Origin: Dolomedes plantarius
Taxonomy: Eukaryota; Arthropoda; Arachnida; Araneae; Dolomedidae
NCBI GenBank assembly: GCA_907164885.2
Contig: OU015490.1
Coordinates: 229,686,391-229,750,390, forward strand
Length of the DNA stretch: 64,000 nucleotides
Direction: 5' to 3'
Under the pieces are notes generated by a model. The model worked only from the letters and a program-made list of their open reading frames with translations. It searched no databases and was not told the DNA's origin. A program made the translations under genes and the position numbers. The first letter of the stretch is position 1; each line of letters begins with the position of its first letter. Positions 26,109-36,533 of this stretch are shown one piece after another.

Positions 26109-26651
26109 ATGGCGCTCAAGAGTAAATTTCGCAATCATATATATCTGATTGAAAGAGAAACAAATCAAATATTAGGTAGCATATTACCTTCTAACAAACA
26201 AGTAATGCAAGTGCTATTTTATAATATGAGATGCGTAAAATTAAGTCTCCGTGAAGTGCTCATTTAGTAATTTCTGAAACTGTAATTGTTCGGCAAAAAT
26301 TCACAAATACCATTTAGAGAACCTCAACATTGCATTGTTAAACCGGAAGCCCTATATAATGAATGTATAATGCTTCAAAAAAGTTCTAAAAGAAAGATTG
26401 AAACTCAGCAGCAAAATTAACAAAATTTTAAAGAAAAACTAGAGGACCTATTTGATATTTCTCCCTCTAATACCTTGGAAATTATTATAATAGAAAAAGA
26501 TACACAATTCCTCATCTCCCAGAGGTGGAAAGGACGAATTGGTGTTTTAGGGGGCATTGATAAAAGAACTGATGAAAAGGAAAAAAGAGTTCTAAAACGA
26601 CTTAGAGCAGAAGAACAGCGACGAAAAAAATTAAAGAGGATACAAAAATGA
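26109..26651 (+). pseudogene. 5' part of an unclassified transposase-like gene
   Basis: An ATG at 26109 opens MALKSKFRNHIYLIE. After a frame change the sequence reads on with an acidic segment (EKLEDLFDISPSNTLEII), then FLISQRWKGRIGVLGGIDK and a Lys/Arg/Glu-rich tail (DEKEKRVLKRLRAEEQRRKK). I recall that ED-rich and GGIDK-type segments occur together in a repetitive protein family found in arthropods and cnidarians, but I cannot name its transposon superfamily. The Gypsy element begins 10 bp after the stop at 26649-26651. The other half is at 31920-33745. Confidence 0.55.
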
Positions 26652-26660
26652 ATGAAACTG

Positions 26661-27133
26661 TGGTGCTCCATGGTATAAATTTTCCGATTACATTTTAGAA
26701 AGATTAATTACTAATTAAATATTCAATGAATCACGTTAACTTATGCATTGAATCGCTTCGAAGCAGCAAACGTCATAGCAAACTCTGATTGGCTGCGTAA
26801 GCAGTTATAAGCCATAGCCAGACAGATGGGAGCGAGAGGTTCTTAAGTTTTTTCGGTTTGTTTGTTTTAGTCATTTGTCAGTTTGCCTGAGGTGTTTAAG
26901 TTGAGGCTGAGGCGATGGCTCCCTCATTTACGATTTATCACAAATTCTTTTAGACCTCTCGAGATGTTTAAAGTTGATTTTATCAAAGCAGGTTCGCGCC
27001 ATAATTTAAGTATGTTGTGTATGTCGGCGTAGTCTGCCTATACTATTACTTTGTGAATAAAGTTGTTAAGTTTGTTAATGAGTTTAGAGTGAGTAACTTG
27101 GCTTCTACAATATTGGTGGTATACACGAGCCAC
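26661..27133 (+). repeat. 5' LTR of the Gypsy element
   Basis: 473 bp, starting TGGTGCTCCATGGTATAAAT and ending ACACGAGCCAC. AATAAAG near 27056 is a likely poly(A) signal. Compared by eye with the 3' LTR I find a single difference (CATTTACGATT here, CATTTATGATT there). Confidence 0.95.
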
Positions 27134-27552
27134 AATATAGTGGTGACCTTTTGGACAGTTCTACTAGAGTAAACCGATTACTTGTTTGCAACACCCCCTT
27201 TTTGATGACTTCGTAATGGATGACATTGCAAGTTTTGAAGCAGTATAAATTTTTTGATGCAGGTTTCATCAGCGCAAATTTGGAAGTGGTTTCGTCAACA
27301 CAGGTGCAGGTAGGCTATAATTTTTGACCTTAACTCTTGACCTCTTGAAGTTGTAATCTGTGTTTATATTTGATTGAGTTCAAAGAAAATTTGCATGTAA
27401 TGTTTATACAGAAGAATGCTCAGTTGTGTGAGAGTGTTTTTGGTATTTTTATAGCTTAAAGTACGCTTTTAATATATACACAAATTTCCCAAAAGTATAA
27501 ACTGTATTTTTTCGTATTGCATACATATTATTTAAAAAAAAAAGAAAGGAAA

Positions 27553-28336
27553 ATGCCTAATACTAATTTGAATGTGGATGCCGACATATGTAGGGTGGCA
27601 TTTAAAGCACCGGTTTTTTGGGAGGCTGATCCTGCGTTATGGTTCCGACAGGTGGAAGCTCAATTTAAAAATGCGGGTATAACAGGATTCTACAAAATTT
27701 CATTCAATCATAGCCGCTCTGGATACAAAAATACTTAAATGTGTACGTGATATAGTACTTAATACCCCTTCAGAAAATGCATACATCACTCTAAAAAATA
27801 GCATTTTATCCTATTATGAGGAATCTGAGAGTTTGAAACTTAAAAAGTTGTTTAGTGGATTATGCTTAGGGGATCAAAGACCTTCACAGCTACTTTGCGA
27901 AATGGATAGTTTAAATGGGGGAAAACTTAAAAATACCGCATTGCGAGAACTCTGGTTACAGAGATTACCCATTAACATCCGACAAATTTTAAGTGCTTGT
28001 GTGGACGATATGCAAGATAACTCAAAGCTTGCTCGAGTAGCTGATAAAGTTTATGAAACCTCGGGAGAGTTTTTAGCTCCCGTTGATTCCCAAACCCCTC
28101 AAACACAGTTGCAAAAGTTAGAATCACGAATAGCTAAATTGGAGGCGCAAAGTAAAAGTACACAATACAACGGTCGTTCTAGGTACTTTAAGAAACGTGA
28201 CCGCAGTAAAACGAGGAATGAATCTAGATCTCAACCCCATTTTTCTACTTCAACAGAAAGGTGTTGGTACCACCGGAAGTTCGGAAGGTTAGCTAAAAAA
28301 TGTGTATCGCCATGTAATTTTTCGGAAAACGCCTAG
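27553..28336 (+). pseudogene. gag of the Gypsy element, one frameshift
   Basis: Gag forms the particle shell around the retrotransposon RNA. The ATG at 27553 opens MPNTNLNVDADICRVAFKAP with the FW..DP..WF.Q.E..F capsid-like start. Near 27695 one extra base shifts the frame; the continuation (FHSIIAALDTKIL ... ) is open to 28336. The C-terminal region is basic (RSRYFKKRDRSK) and ends in a CCHC-like knuckle, CWYHRKFGRLAKKCVSPC. Gag then stops and pol lies in the -1 frame at a T-run (TAATTTTTTCGG, near 28315). Either ribosomal frameshifting or a lost T could join them. Confidence 0.88.
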
Positions 28337-31300
28337 GCACATCTGGAATACCGGCACCAGATGAGCGTAGTTTCGGAAGCCGGTTGTTTATTTACGAGAA
28401 AAATACAGGTGCTAAGTTTTTAGTGGACACGGGGGCAGCATTAAGCTGTTTTCCCCAAAAGCTAACAAGAAATAGAGTTGTGCAGGATTTAAAATTGTAT
28501 GCTGCAAACAACTCTGTTATCAAAACATTTGGTACAGTCAATTTGAAGTTAGATTTTGGACTTCGTCGAGCATTCAGTTGGAATTTGGTGGTGGCAGACA
28601 TTACCACGCCAATTCTAGGAGCCGACTTCCTTAACCATTATGGTATCCTGGTGGATGTACAAAATAAAAAAGTTACATATAACGTTACAGCGTTAGCAGT
28701 ATCGGGATATCCAGGGACTGGCCCTAGTTTAAGACTTACTCCACTGGAGGGGAAAACTGAATACGAAAGAATTCTAGCGCGATTTCCAAAACTTTTCAAT
28801 CCAAATGTGCATTGCAATAATAATTTGCAAAACTTTCCGGTAACGCACTGTATTGAAACCACAGGACAACCCATTTTTTCGAGACCTCGTAGGTTGAACC
28901 CCGAGAAGCTTCAAACATTGAAGTTGGAATTTAAAGCTCTAATGGAACAGGGTGTTATTCAGCCCTCTAAAAGCCCATGGGCCAGCCCTATTCATTTTGT
29001 GAAGAAAAAGGACGAGACTTGGAGAATATGCGGAGATTATAGGGCACTCAATAAGGTCACAACTCCCGACCGCTACCCCCTCCCACACATCCATGATGTA
29101 GTTATGGGATTACGGGGGAAACAGGTTTTTTCGAAAGTCGACTTGGTTCGAGCATACTATCAGATTCCGGTTGAGGTTACAGACATTCCTAAGACCGCGG
29201 TGACAACCCCTATAGGTTTGTTTGAATTCCGGAAAATGCCATTCGGTTTGAGAAACAGTGGAAACACATTCCAGCGTTATCTAGACAGCATACTTAGAGA
29301 CCTGGATTTTTGTTTGTCATATCTTGACGATATCTTTGTCTTTTCTGATAACGAGATACAGCACAAAAAACACTTAGAAATACTTTTTTCAACTCTAAGT
29401 CAACATGGCCTGATTTTAAACCTCCAGAAATGCATATTCGGAGTTGACAAAATACCATTTTTGGGTTTTCAAATTTCAAAGCAGGGAATTGAGCCGCTAC
29501 CTGAAAAGGTCCAAACATTACAGCAATACCCTCGCCCAAACAATATCAGTCAACTTCGGACCTTTCTAGCAATTTTAAATTTTTATCATCGTTTTTTGCC
29601 TAATATTTCGGAGAAACAGGCATTGCTTTTTGATCTCATAATTAACAGAAAGAAAAAGGATATGACTCCAATACCGTGGACAGAACCATTAATAAATGCA
29701 TTCGAAACTTGTAGGAAAGCTATTTCGGAGGTAAATGCACTGAAATTCCCAGCTCCCAGCGCACGCCTATTGTTAACTGTCGATGCGTCGGACCGAGCAG
29801 TCGGTGCCGTTCTTTCTCAACTTACCAAGGACGGTGAGGAGCCATTAGAATTCTTTTCACGAAAATTAACTCCCACTCAAACTAAATACAGTGCATTTGA
29901 TAGAGAACTGTTGGCGGTATATTCGGCAGTAAAACATTTTAGGCACATGCTTGAAGGAAGAACAGTAACGATCTTCACTGATCACAAACCCTTAACCTTC
30001 GCACTTCACCAAAAATTAACAAGTGCTAGCCCTCGACAGGTTAGACACTTAGAACTTGTTAGCCAATACACTGCAGATATCCAATATTTGCCAGGAAAAC
30101 AAAATATAGTAGCCGACGCGCTATCCAGAATATACACTTTGAATTTAAATAGTTCAATTGATTTTAATTTATTTGCCGAGGATCAAGCAACGGATCCCGA
30201 TTTACAACAAATGTTGCGTTCAAAGGAGGTAAGAGGTCTTGAGTTAAAGTTAATTGCTTTGCCTGCCTGTGAAAGAAAATTGTATTGTGATGTGTCTCAC
30301 GACCTAGTTAGACCATTTGTACCTAGAGTAAAGAGACGGAGGATTTTTGAAGCCAACCACAAACTTTCACATCCTGGTGTAAAAGGAACTTGGCGACTCA
30401 TCCAACAACGGTTCGTGTGGACGGGCATGATGAAAGATTGTGCAGAATGGTGTAGACAATGCAACCAGTGCCAGCGAGTCAAGGTGACCAGACACAACAA
30501 GGCGCCTCTGGGAACATTCGTCGCAACAAATAGGTTTTCTCATGTCCACATCGATATAGTTGGGCCCCTACCTCCATCCAAAGGCAACCGGTATCTGCTG
30601 ACTTGTGTGGATCGCCAGACACGATGGCCTGAAGCTGTGCCACTTCCGGACCAACGGGCAGAAACCATAGCGGATGCTTTCTTATCTACTTGGATAGCTC
30701 GTTATGGTATTCCCGAGGTGGTAACTACAGACCGCGGACCAAACTTTGAGTCTCAACTTTTTAATAGGCTGTCAACGTACTTGGGGATCCGGCGCAGCAG
30801 GACTACGGCATACCACCCACAGAGCAATGGATTGGTGGAACGATTCCATCGAGTGCTTAAATCATCTCTGATGGCAGTAGATCCGGTACATTGGGTTGAT
30901 GCTCTACCACTGGTGCTTCTGGCTATCAGATCAACTGTAAGGGAGGATCTGAAGGCTGCCCCAGCACTGTTCGGTGGTCTGTTAAGACTTCCAGGTGAGT
31001 TTTTTCAGAGTAACCCGGTGAAGGACGAGCCAGCTGAGATGTTGCAGAGACTGAGTTCCCATATGACCAACTTGACACCAAATACGACAGGAAGACATGC
31101 CAAGCCACCAGTTTTTGTCTTCAAGGATCTCAAGGACTGTACACATGTGTTCCTGCGGACAGACCATGTGAAGCCTCCTTTGGCGCCACCATATGAAGGA
31201 CCATATGCTGTCGTGTCAAGAAAACCAAAGACACTGACTATTTGTATCAAGGGTAAACCTCAATCTGTAAGCATTGATCGTGTAAAGCCTGCTTATGTAT

Positions 31301-31407
31301 TAACTAAAATACATGGAGACACTGAGAAACAACACATTCCCCGACAGGAAAATACAGTAACTAAATCTGGGCGAATTTCAAAGCCAGTTGTTAGATTTAA
31401 ATTTTAA
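28321..31407 (+). CDS. pol: Gypsy Pol polyprotein (protease, RT, RNase H, integrase)
   Basis: The frame is open from about 28321; it has no good ATG and is probably made as a Gag-Pol fusion. Residue numbers count from 28384. Aspartic protease: FLVDTGAALS, Asp about 15. Reverse transcriptase: FSKVDLVRAYYQIPV and YLDD at about 313. RNase H: TVDASDRAVGAVLSQ (about 466) and FTDHKPLTFAL (about 531). Integrase: His/Cys zinc-binding region at 655-700 (HKLSHPG, CRQCNQC), then the catalytic triad in HIDIVGPLP (about 723), TTDRGPNF (about 782) and ERFHRVLK (about 819). A C-terminal PYEGPYAVV block matches the GPY/F module. Pol has no stop or frameshift, unlike every other element here. Confidence 0.96.
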   Translation, partial: FGKRLGTSGIPAPDERSFGSRLFIYEKNTGAKFLVDTGAALSCFPQKLTRNRVVQDLKLYAANNSVIKTFGTVNLKLDFGLRRAFSWNLVVADITTPILGADFLNHYGILVDVQNKKVTYNVTALAVSGYPGTGPSLRLTPLEGKTEYERILARFPKLFNPNVHCNNNLQNFPVTHCIETTGQPIFSRPRRLNPEKLQTLKLEFKALMEQGVIQPSKSPWASPIHFVKKKDETWRICGDYRALNKVTTPDRYPLPHIHDVVMGLRGKQVFSKVDLVRAYYQIPVEVTDIPKTAVTTPIGLFEFRKMPFGLRNSGNTFQRYLDSILRDLDFCLSYLDDIFVFSDNEIQHKKHLEILFSTLSQHGLILNLQKCIFGVDKIPFLGFQISKQGIEPLPEKVQTLQQYPRPNNISQLRTFLAILNFYHRFLPNISEKQALLFDLIINRKKKDMTPIPWTEPLINAFETCRKAISEVNALKFPAPSARLLLTVDASDRAVGAVLSQLTKDGEEPLEFFSRKLTPTQTKYSAFDRELLAVYSAVKHFRHMLEGRTVTIFTDHKPLTFALHQKLTSASPRQVRHLELVSQYTADIQYLPGKQNIVADALSRIYTLNLNSSIDFNLFAEDQATDPDLQQMLRSKEVRGLELKLIALPACERKLYCDVSHDLVRPFVPRVKRRRIFEANHKLSHPGVKGTWRLIQQRFVWTGMMKDCAEWCRQCNQCQRVKVTRHNKAPLGTFVATNRFSHVHIDIVGPLPPSKGNRYLLTCVDRQTRWPEAVPLPDQRAETIADAFLSTWIARYGIPEVVTTDRGPNFESQLFNRLSTYLGIRRSRTTAYHPQSNGLVERFHRVLKSSLMAVDPVHWVDALPLVLLAIRSTVREDLKAAPALFGGLLRLPGEFFQSNPVKDEPAEMLQRLSSHMTNLTPNTTGRHAKPPVFVFKDLKDCTHVFLRTDHVKPPLAPPYEGPYAVVSRKPKTLTICIKGKPQSVSIDRVKPAYVLTKIHGDTEKQHIPRQENTVTKSGRISKPVVRFKF

Positions 31408-31442
31408 AACTAAATTTCAATCTTCTCTACGGGGGGAGTGCG

Positions 31443-31915
31443 TGGTGCTCCATGGTATAAATTTTCCGATTACATTTTAGAAAGATTAATTACTAATTAA
31501 ATATTCAATGAATCACGTTAACTTATGCATTGAATCGCTTCGAAGCAGCAAACGTCATAGCAAACTCTGATTGGCTGCGTAAGCAGTTATAAGCCATAGC
31601 CAGACAGATGGGAGCGAGAGGTTCTTAAGTTTTTTCGGTTTGTTTGTTTTAGTCATTTGTCAGTTTGCCTGAGGTGTTTAAGTTGAGGCTGAGGCGATGG
31701 CTCCCTCATTTATGATTTATCACAAATTCTTTTAGACCTCTCGAGATGTTTAAAGTTGATTTTATCAAAGCAGGTTCGCGCCATAATTTAAGTATGTTGT
31801 GTATGTCGGCGTAGTCTGCCTATACTATTACTTTGTGAATAAAGTTGTTAAGTTTGTTAATGAGTTTAGAGTGAGTAACTTGGCTTCTACAATATTGGTG
31901 GTATACACGAGCCAC
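31443..31915 (+). repeat. 3' LTR of the Gypsy element
   Basis: 473 bp, same start and end as the 5' LTR, one substitution seen. It is preceded by the purine run at 31430-31439. Confidence 0.95.
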
Positions 31916-31919
31916 CATA

Positions 31920-33745
31920 AAACAATGGAGGACATGGACTTGGACATCGAATAGCCTTGGAAGTGAAATCCATTAAGTACTGTGGAAATTTGTTTTTGTC
32001 CAATTATTACATTCTTAACGCAGTATTTTGTAGTATATTTACAAAGGTTTTGTTTTAGTGTCAGTTTCGTCTGAAAAGGAGAGTTCATCTGAAAATGAAA
32101 TTGACCGTGAAGATAAATTGTGTCCCACAAATCAGCCAGGTCCACCCAAAGAATGTAAACGTGGGAACATTAATTTTATTAACACCAAGTTGGTAGCAGC
32201 TCTTAATAAATGCAAATTAAGTGACAGAAACTCTATCCACATTTTAATGGCTACTGCAGAAGCTTTGGGACACAACACTGAAAATCTAATTATAAATCGA
32301 ACCTCGATACAGCGATGCCGTCAAAAGCTTCGTGCCGAGCGTGCTTCAGTAATCAGAAATGAACGACTGACGTGACAGTTAGAGTTCACTACCGTCCACT
32401 GGGATGGAAAGCTGCTTCCATCAATAACTAGAAACAAAAAGCTTGGCAGGCTTCCAGTAATTAATTCCGCTAACGGACGAGAGCATCTTTAAGGAGTCCC
32501 TCAATTGGATTCTTGCAGTGGAGACGATATGGCAGTAGCTATTTACAACTTGCTTGCTGAAAATAAACTTTTGGATACAGTGCAAGCCTTGTGTTGTGAC
32601 ACCACTGCGTGAAAAACTGGAAGAATAAAAGGTGCTTGCGTTTTATTAGAACAAAAACTGGGTAAAGATCACTTATACCTACCTTCCAGACACCATATAT
32701 ATGAATTGGTTTTAAAGTCTGCTTTTGAAGCATGCATTAATACTCCGTCTGGACCCGAAACAGGATTACTTAAACGTTTTCAACAAGCTTGGGTCAATAT
32801 AGATAGTTCTAAATAAACTGTTGGAATTGATGGTCAATTTGTTGTGAACAGTATCGGTAAAGACATAGATATTGTGCTTCATTTTGCCAAAGCACAAGTT
32901 GTTATTAAACAGAGAAGAGCGATTACAAAGAGCTGCTGCAGTTAGTAATGATATTTTTAGGAGAACACGAAGCAAATGAAATTGCATTTCGATTACATGG
33001 TGCTTTTCACCATGCCAGGAGGATGGCGAAAGCTATTTAATGCTTGAAAATATTTTTCGAAATCAATTTCATTTGACTCATCAGGAATTGCATGGATTAA
33101 GGGATATTTGTATATTTATTGTAAAAATATACATAAAAGCTTGGTACAATGCTCCCTTAGCCTGAAAAGCACCATACCTGGATTGGATGTTTTTTAAAAA
33201 ATCTTTATTTTTACACTGAAATAAATGAAAAAATTTCCCAAGAAACAACAAAAAATTCTTGTGGACATTTCTGGTAACTTATTGAAGAATTTGTGGCTTG
33301 AACATTTTTGAGGACACAATTCCTGTCGAACAAAAATTAAAAATGTCCAAAGCATTTAAAGATAAAGAATCAACTACTTGTGACTCTAAGCGTTTTCATT
33401 TTCATTTAAAAGAAATGTTTAAATTCACACACAAAGAACTACATAAATTTGTGTCATAAAGCACATCCATTTTTTTTAAGCTCTTTAAAATATCGTCCGA
33501 TTTTATTCCTCTTGATCCTGCGGTCTGGAATTCTCTTCATGATTATCAACGTGGGCTTACAGTAGTAAAAAACCTCACAGTTGTCAATGATATCGCAAAA
33601 AGAGGTGTGAAGCTTATGGAAGAATATAACAATATTATAACACACGATGAGGAGCAGCAAAAGCAATACCTATTGCAAGTCGTAAAAGTCTATCGGGGCC
33701 ATTTTCCATCTTGCTCAAAGCGTTCATTATCAAAAAATTATTGAA
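31920..33745 (+). pseudogene. 3' part of the unclassified transposase-like gene
   Basis: Open from about 32058 to 32375 with an acidic start (SEKESSSENEIDREDKL), then INFINTKLVAALNKCKLSDR and TSIQRCRQKLRAERA. After a stop the same family continues in neighbouring frames. Segments include TVHWDGKLLP, LLAENKLLDTVQALCCDTTA, KTGRIKGACVLLEQKLGKD, LPSRHHIYELVLKSAFEA, GLRDICIFIVKIYIKAW, and near the end VVNDIAKRGVKLMEEYNNII and DEEQQKQYLLQVVK. At least six stops or shifts are visible. TTTTGTTTTAG just before 32058 looks like a splice acceptor, so the original gene may have had an intron here. The repeated ordered motifs suggest a transposase; the superfamily is unknown to me. Confidence 0.65.
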
Positions 33746-34063
33746 TCTTTTATTATTGAAATTCAATGTTATAAAATTTTGTATTTGTGGTTAAGCAGTT
33801 ATAGGCATTATTTCCGTTATTTTTATTCCTAAATATTTGTTTTAAAATTAAAACAGAATTATTAAAATTCTTATTGCGAAAATTTTGGAATTTAACTCAT
33901 TTATTTCAATATTCACCCCCCTTGCGGAACGTGTTATTATTAAATAAAACTTTAAAACTTTTTACCAGTTACTTACTAGCCCAAAAGGAAGAGAAATAGG
34001 GAGTGAGACTTATAAAAATATAAAATTTATTTTTTGCCTATATGCTAAGGGCCACCCTAATAT

Positions 34064-34163
<100 letters not shown>

Positions 34164-35120
34164 CAAAAATAATCAACTGTTCCCATTTTAGTATGTTTTG
34201 TGTGCAAACTATTAGTCAATTTCAGAATACTTTTAATCTGAGAAAATATATTTTCTTTGTAGAAAACAAAATTATAAGACAAAAATCTGAATTATTTAGA
34301 CTGGTAGAAAAGTAAGTGTTTTAAGTGTTCATAAATTATTGTAAATTAACTGCAAAAATTTATTTCCGGTGTTCTAATAAACATTTATTTCTGGTGTTCT
34401 AATATGTGAGTTTTAAATTGAAGAATGTATTTTCCTCAATGTAGTAAAGCGTAAGTTTCTTATTGTTTTCTTATTACCGTTATTTTTAGGCAAATTACAT
34501 TTACTATTTGCAGGTGTAATCTTTGAAATAAATTTTCCATTTAAATTCAGAAGAATTTCATGAATATTCATTTTTTAGCAGAGAAACAAGCACACAATCA
34601 ATGTTAAACTCCTGAATTTTTTTTATAAAAATCTAAGCGAACAAGAGAATAAGGAATAAATTCTCAAGGAATAATTAAAATCAATATGTAGAAAAAGTAG
34701 ATTTGTTATTCACCAAACTGTTCCCCATTTCAAAGAAAGAAGTAAAATCCTACTGAAAACAATGATTTAGGCTGAAATTATTTTTCACGAAAATCTCATT
34801 AACTCTGGATTTTTCATGAGCAAAAATGAAGCACTTTAAGCTGTAAAATATGACTTGGCCATTAGGGAATCAATATAATTTAAAAATGGAAAATTCCGTT
34901 TTCAATTGTTTAAGAGCCAATTAAAGAGTCAATGGTAATTACTCAGCGGAGATCTTAGAAAGCGATAAATGCTTGTCAAATTTTTTTGCGGGTGCATTCT
35001 CAAGCACTAAATTTTTGAAAGAGTAGAATAATTATTGAAAAACGATAACTGTCAAGAAGAATAATCATTTTACAACAACAAAAAGTAAATAAGTTGTCTG
35101 AAATTTTTTTTTAAGGAAAG
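34164..35120. other. AT-rich intergenic DNA
   Basis: No gene is supported. A short direct repeat, ATTTCCGGTGTTCTAATAAA / ATTTCTGGTGTTCTAATATG, lies near 34362 and 34386. Confidence 0.55.
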
Positions 35121-35655
35121 AACGATCTTAGCTTTTTGGTCTAAATACTATATAAAAACCACACAGAAGAAATCTTTCTTCTGTTCCATATGGGATTATT
35201 TTTTAAAATAAAGACTCTTAGTTTATAGTCGAAATACTACAAAAATACCGTATTTAAAGAATCTTTGTTCTGTTCCATATGGGAGCCTTTTTAAAATAAA
35301 TAATACAGTTTCCGGTCTAAATACTGTACAAAAATTGTACATAAGGAATCTTTTTTCTGTTCCATATGAGATTACTTTTTAAATTAATAAGACAGTTTCT
35401 GGTCTAAATATTATACAAAAATTGTACAGAAGGAATCTTTGTTCTGTTTCATAAGTGATTATTTTTTAAATCAATAACACAGTTAGTTTCTGGTCTAAAT
35501 ACCATACAGAAATTGTACGGAAGAAATCTTTGTTCTGTTCCATAGGGGATTATTTTTTAAATAAATTAGACTCTTATTTTTTAATCAAAAATACTATACA
35601 AAAACCATACTCAAGGAATATATCTTGTGTTCCATATAGGATTCGAGATGGTACA
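35121..35655. repeat. tandem array, ~89-bp monomer, six copies
   Basis: The landmark TTCTGTTCCATATGGGATTA recurs (with changes) with its CTGTT at 35181, 35270, 35357, 35444, 35535 and about 35627, a period of 87-91 bp. Each unit also has GGTCTAAATACTATACAAAA, ATTGTACAGAAGGAATCTTT and ATTATTTTTTAAATAAAT in order. The copies are moderately diverged. No coding signal. Confidence 0.92.
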
Positions 35656-36480
35656 GTGAAGAAACTCAAATATTATCTTCAACTCTAAAAGCAAGTATAA
35701 GCTTATAATTTATATTAGTTAGGATAATTATATCAAGTAGTGTAATATAAAAATGAATTGTACATTCCAATAATATTGCTGTACTTTTATCAAACAAAAT
35801 TGTTTGCTGACATTCTGAGAAAAAATTCACTTTTCCTTTGACATTTTACGCAGATGTTTGATATATTTTGATTTATTTTTAATTATTGGGATACTATAAT
35901 ACAGAAATCACTGTCACTGTGCGAAAATTGGAGAAGAACCGGTTTTTGAATTTGATTATATAGAATAAGAAAAACCCACACTAAAAAACAGGAACCGTAA
36001 TAACTTTCAATCCCGATAGTGTTAATATGCTAATATTCAGATACTACGTTAAAAATTCAAAACTTCGATTACTTGAACTAAAGACAGACGGTCAAGAGGA
36101 GTAATCTGGCTGTTTATTATATTATCTTGTTTCTTTTATTTTAATCTCTTAAAGTTTTCAGGTAATTGAAAAATTAGGATAGTCGACGACGTATAGAATA
36201 GCCGCTTAAGTTTGTTTCGAAGGTTACATCAAAGTTAGATAATGAAAGAAAATTTTTCTTTTTTATCTCCTTTTTTGGTATTTATAACCTATTTTAGTCC
36301 TGTATAATAATGGTTTTGTACTATTTGCATATGGTGAAATCGACCGACAGGAAATGAAGGCTATTTAAGCAATACTTACTGGAATTTTCGGACCATGAGA
36401 CCTACCTTTTTACATGAAAAAAATTACTTAAAATTAGAGTGCCGTCTTATGGTCCATAGGTAACATTAAAAAAATGAAGA

Positions 36481-36482
<2 letters not shown>
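35656..36482. other. AT-rich intergenic DNA
   Basis: No gene, inverted repeat or tandem repeat recognised. Confidence 0.5.

Positions 36483-36530
<48 letters not shown>
36483..36530. repeat. (TA)n tract, left flank of the Tc1-like copy B
   Basis: A pure TA tract. The transposon starts exactly at its end, and a matching TA tract follows the transposon at 37944-37986. Confidence 0.95.

Positions 36531-36533
<3 letters not shown>

Larger units (their letters stand above)
26661..31915 (+). mobile_element. Ty3/Gypsy LTR retrotransposon, recent insertion
   Basis: Two direct LTRs of 473 bp flank a 4.3-kb interior with gag and a complete pol order of protease, reverse transcriptase, RNase H and integrase, the Ty3/Gypsy order. 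A polypurine tract (ACGGGGGGAG) sits just upstream of the 3' LTR. A TGGTGACC word follows the 5' LTR at 27141, the usual place of the primer-binding site. I could not fix the target duplication with confidence. The element splits an older DNA transposon. Confidence 0.97.
25702..34060 (+). mobile_element. unclassified DNA transposon interrupted by a Gypsy element
   Basis: The termini are imperfect inverted repeats: TTAGGATGGCTCTTAT on the left (25702-25717) and TTAGGGTGGCCCTTAG on the complement of the right (34060-34045). Similarity goes on inward for about 80 bp, including TCTCACCCCTTGAGTTTCTT against TCTCACTCCCTATTTCTCTT. Both ends abut (TA)n or (CA)n(TA)n tracts. Without the nested Gypsy element it is about 3.1 kb. 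The coding relic in both halves belongs to one protein family. Confidence 0.7.

Noticed and set aside
28318..28330. GGAAAAC as a slippery heptamer for gag-pol frameshifting
   Set aside because: It does not fit the X XXY YYZ pattern in the gag frame. The T-run just upstream is the more plausible place for the frame change.
35121..35655. CRISPR-like array (regular ~89-bp repeats)
   Set aside because: Units are contiguous diverged tandem copies without unique spacers, and the genome is eukaryotic.
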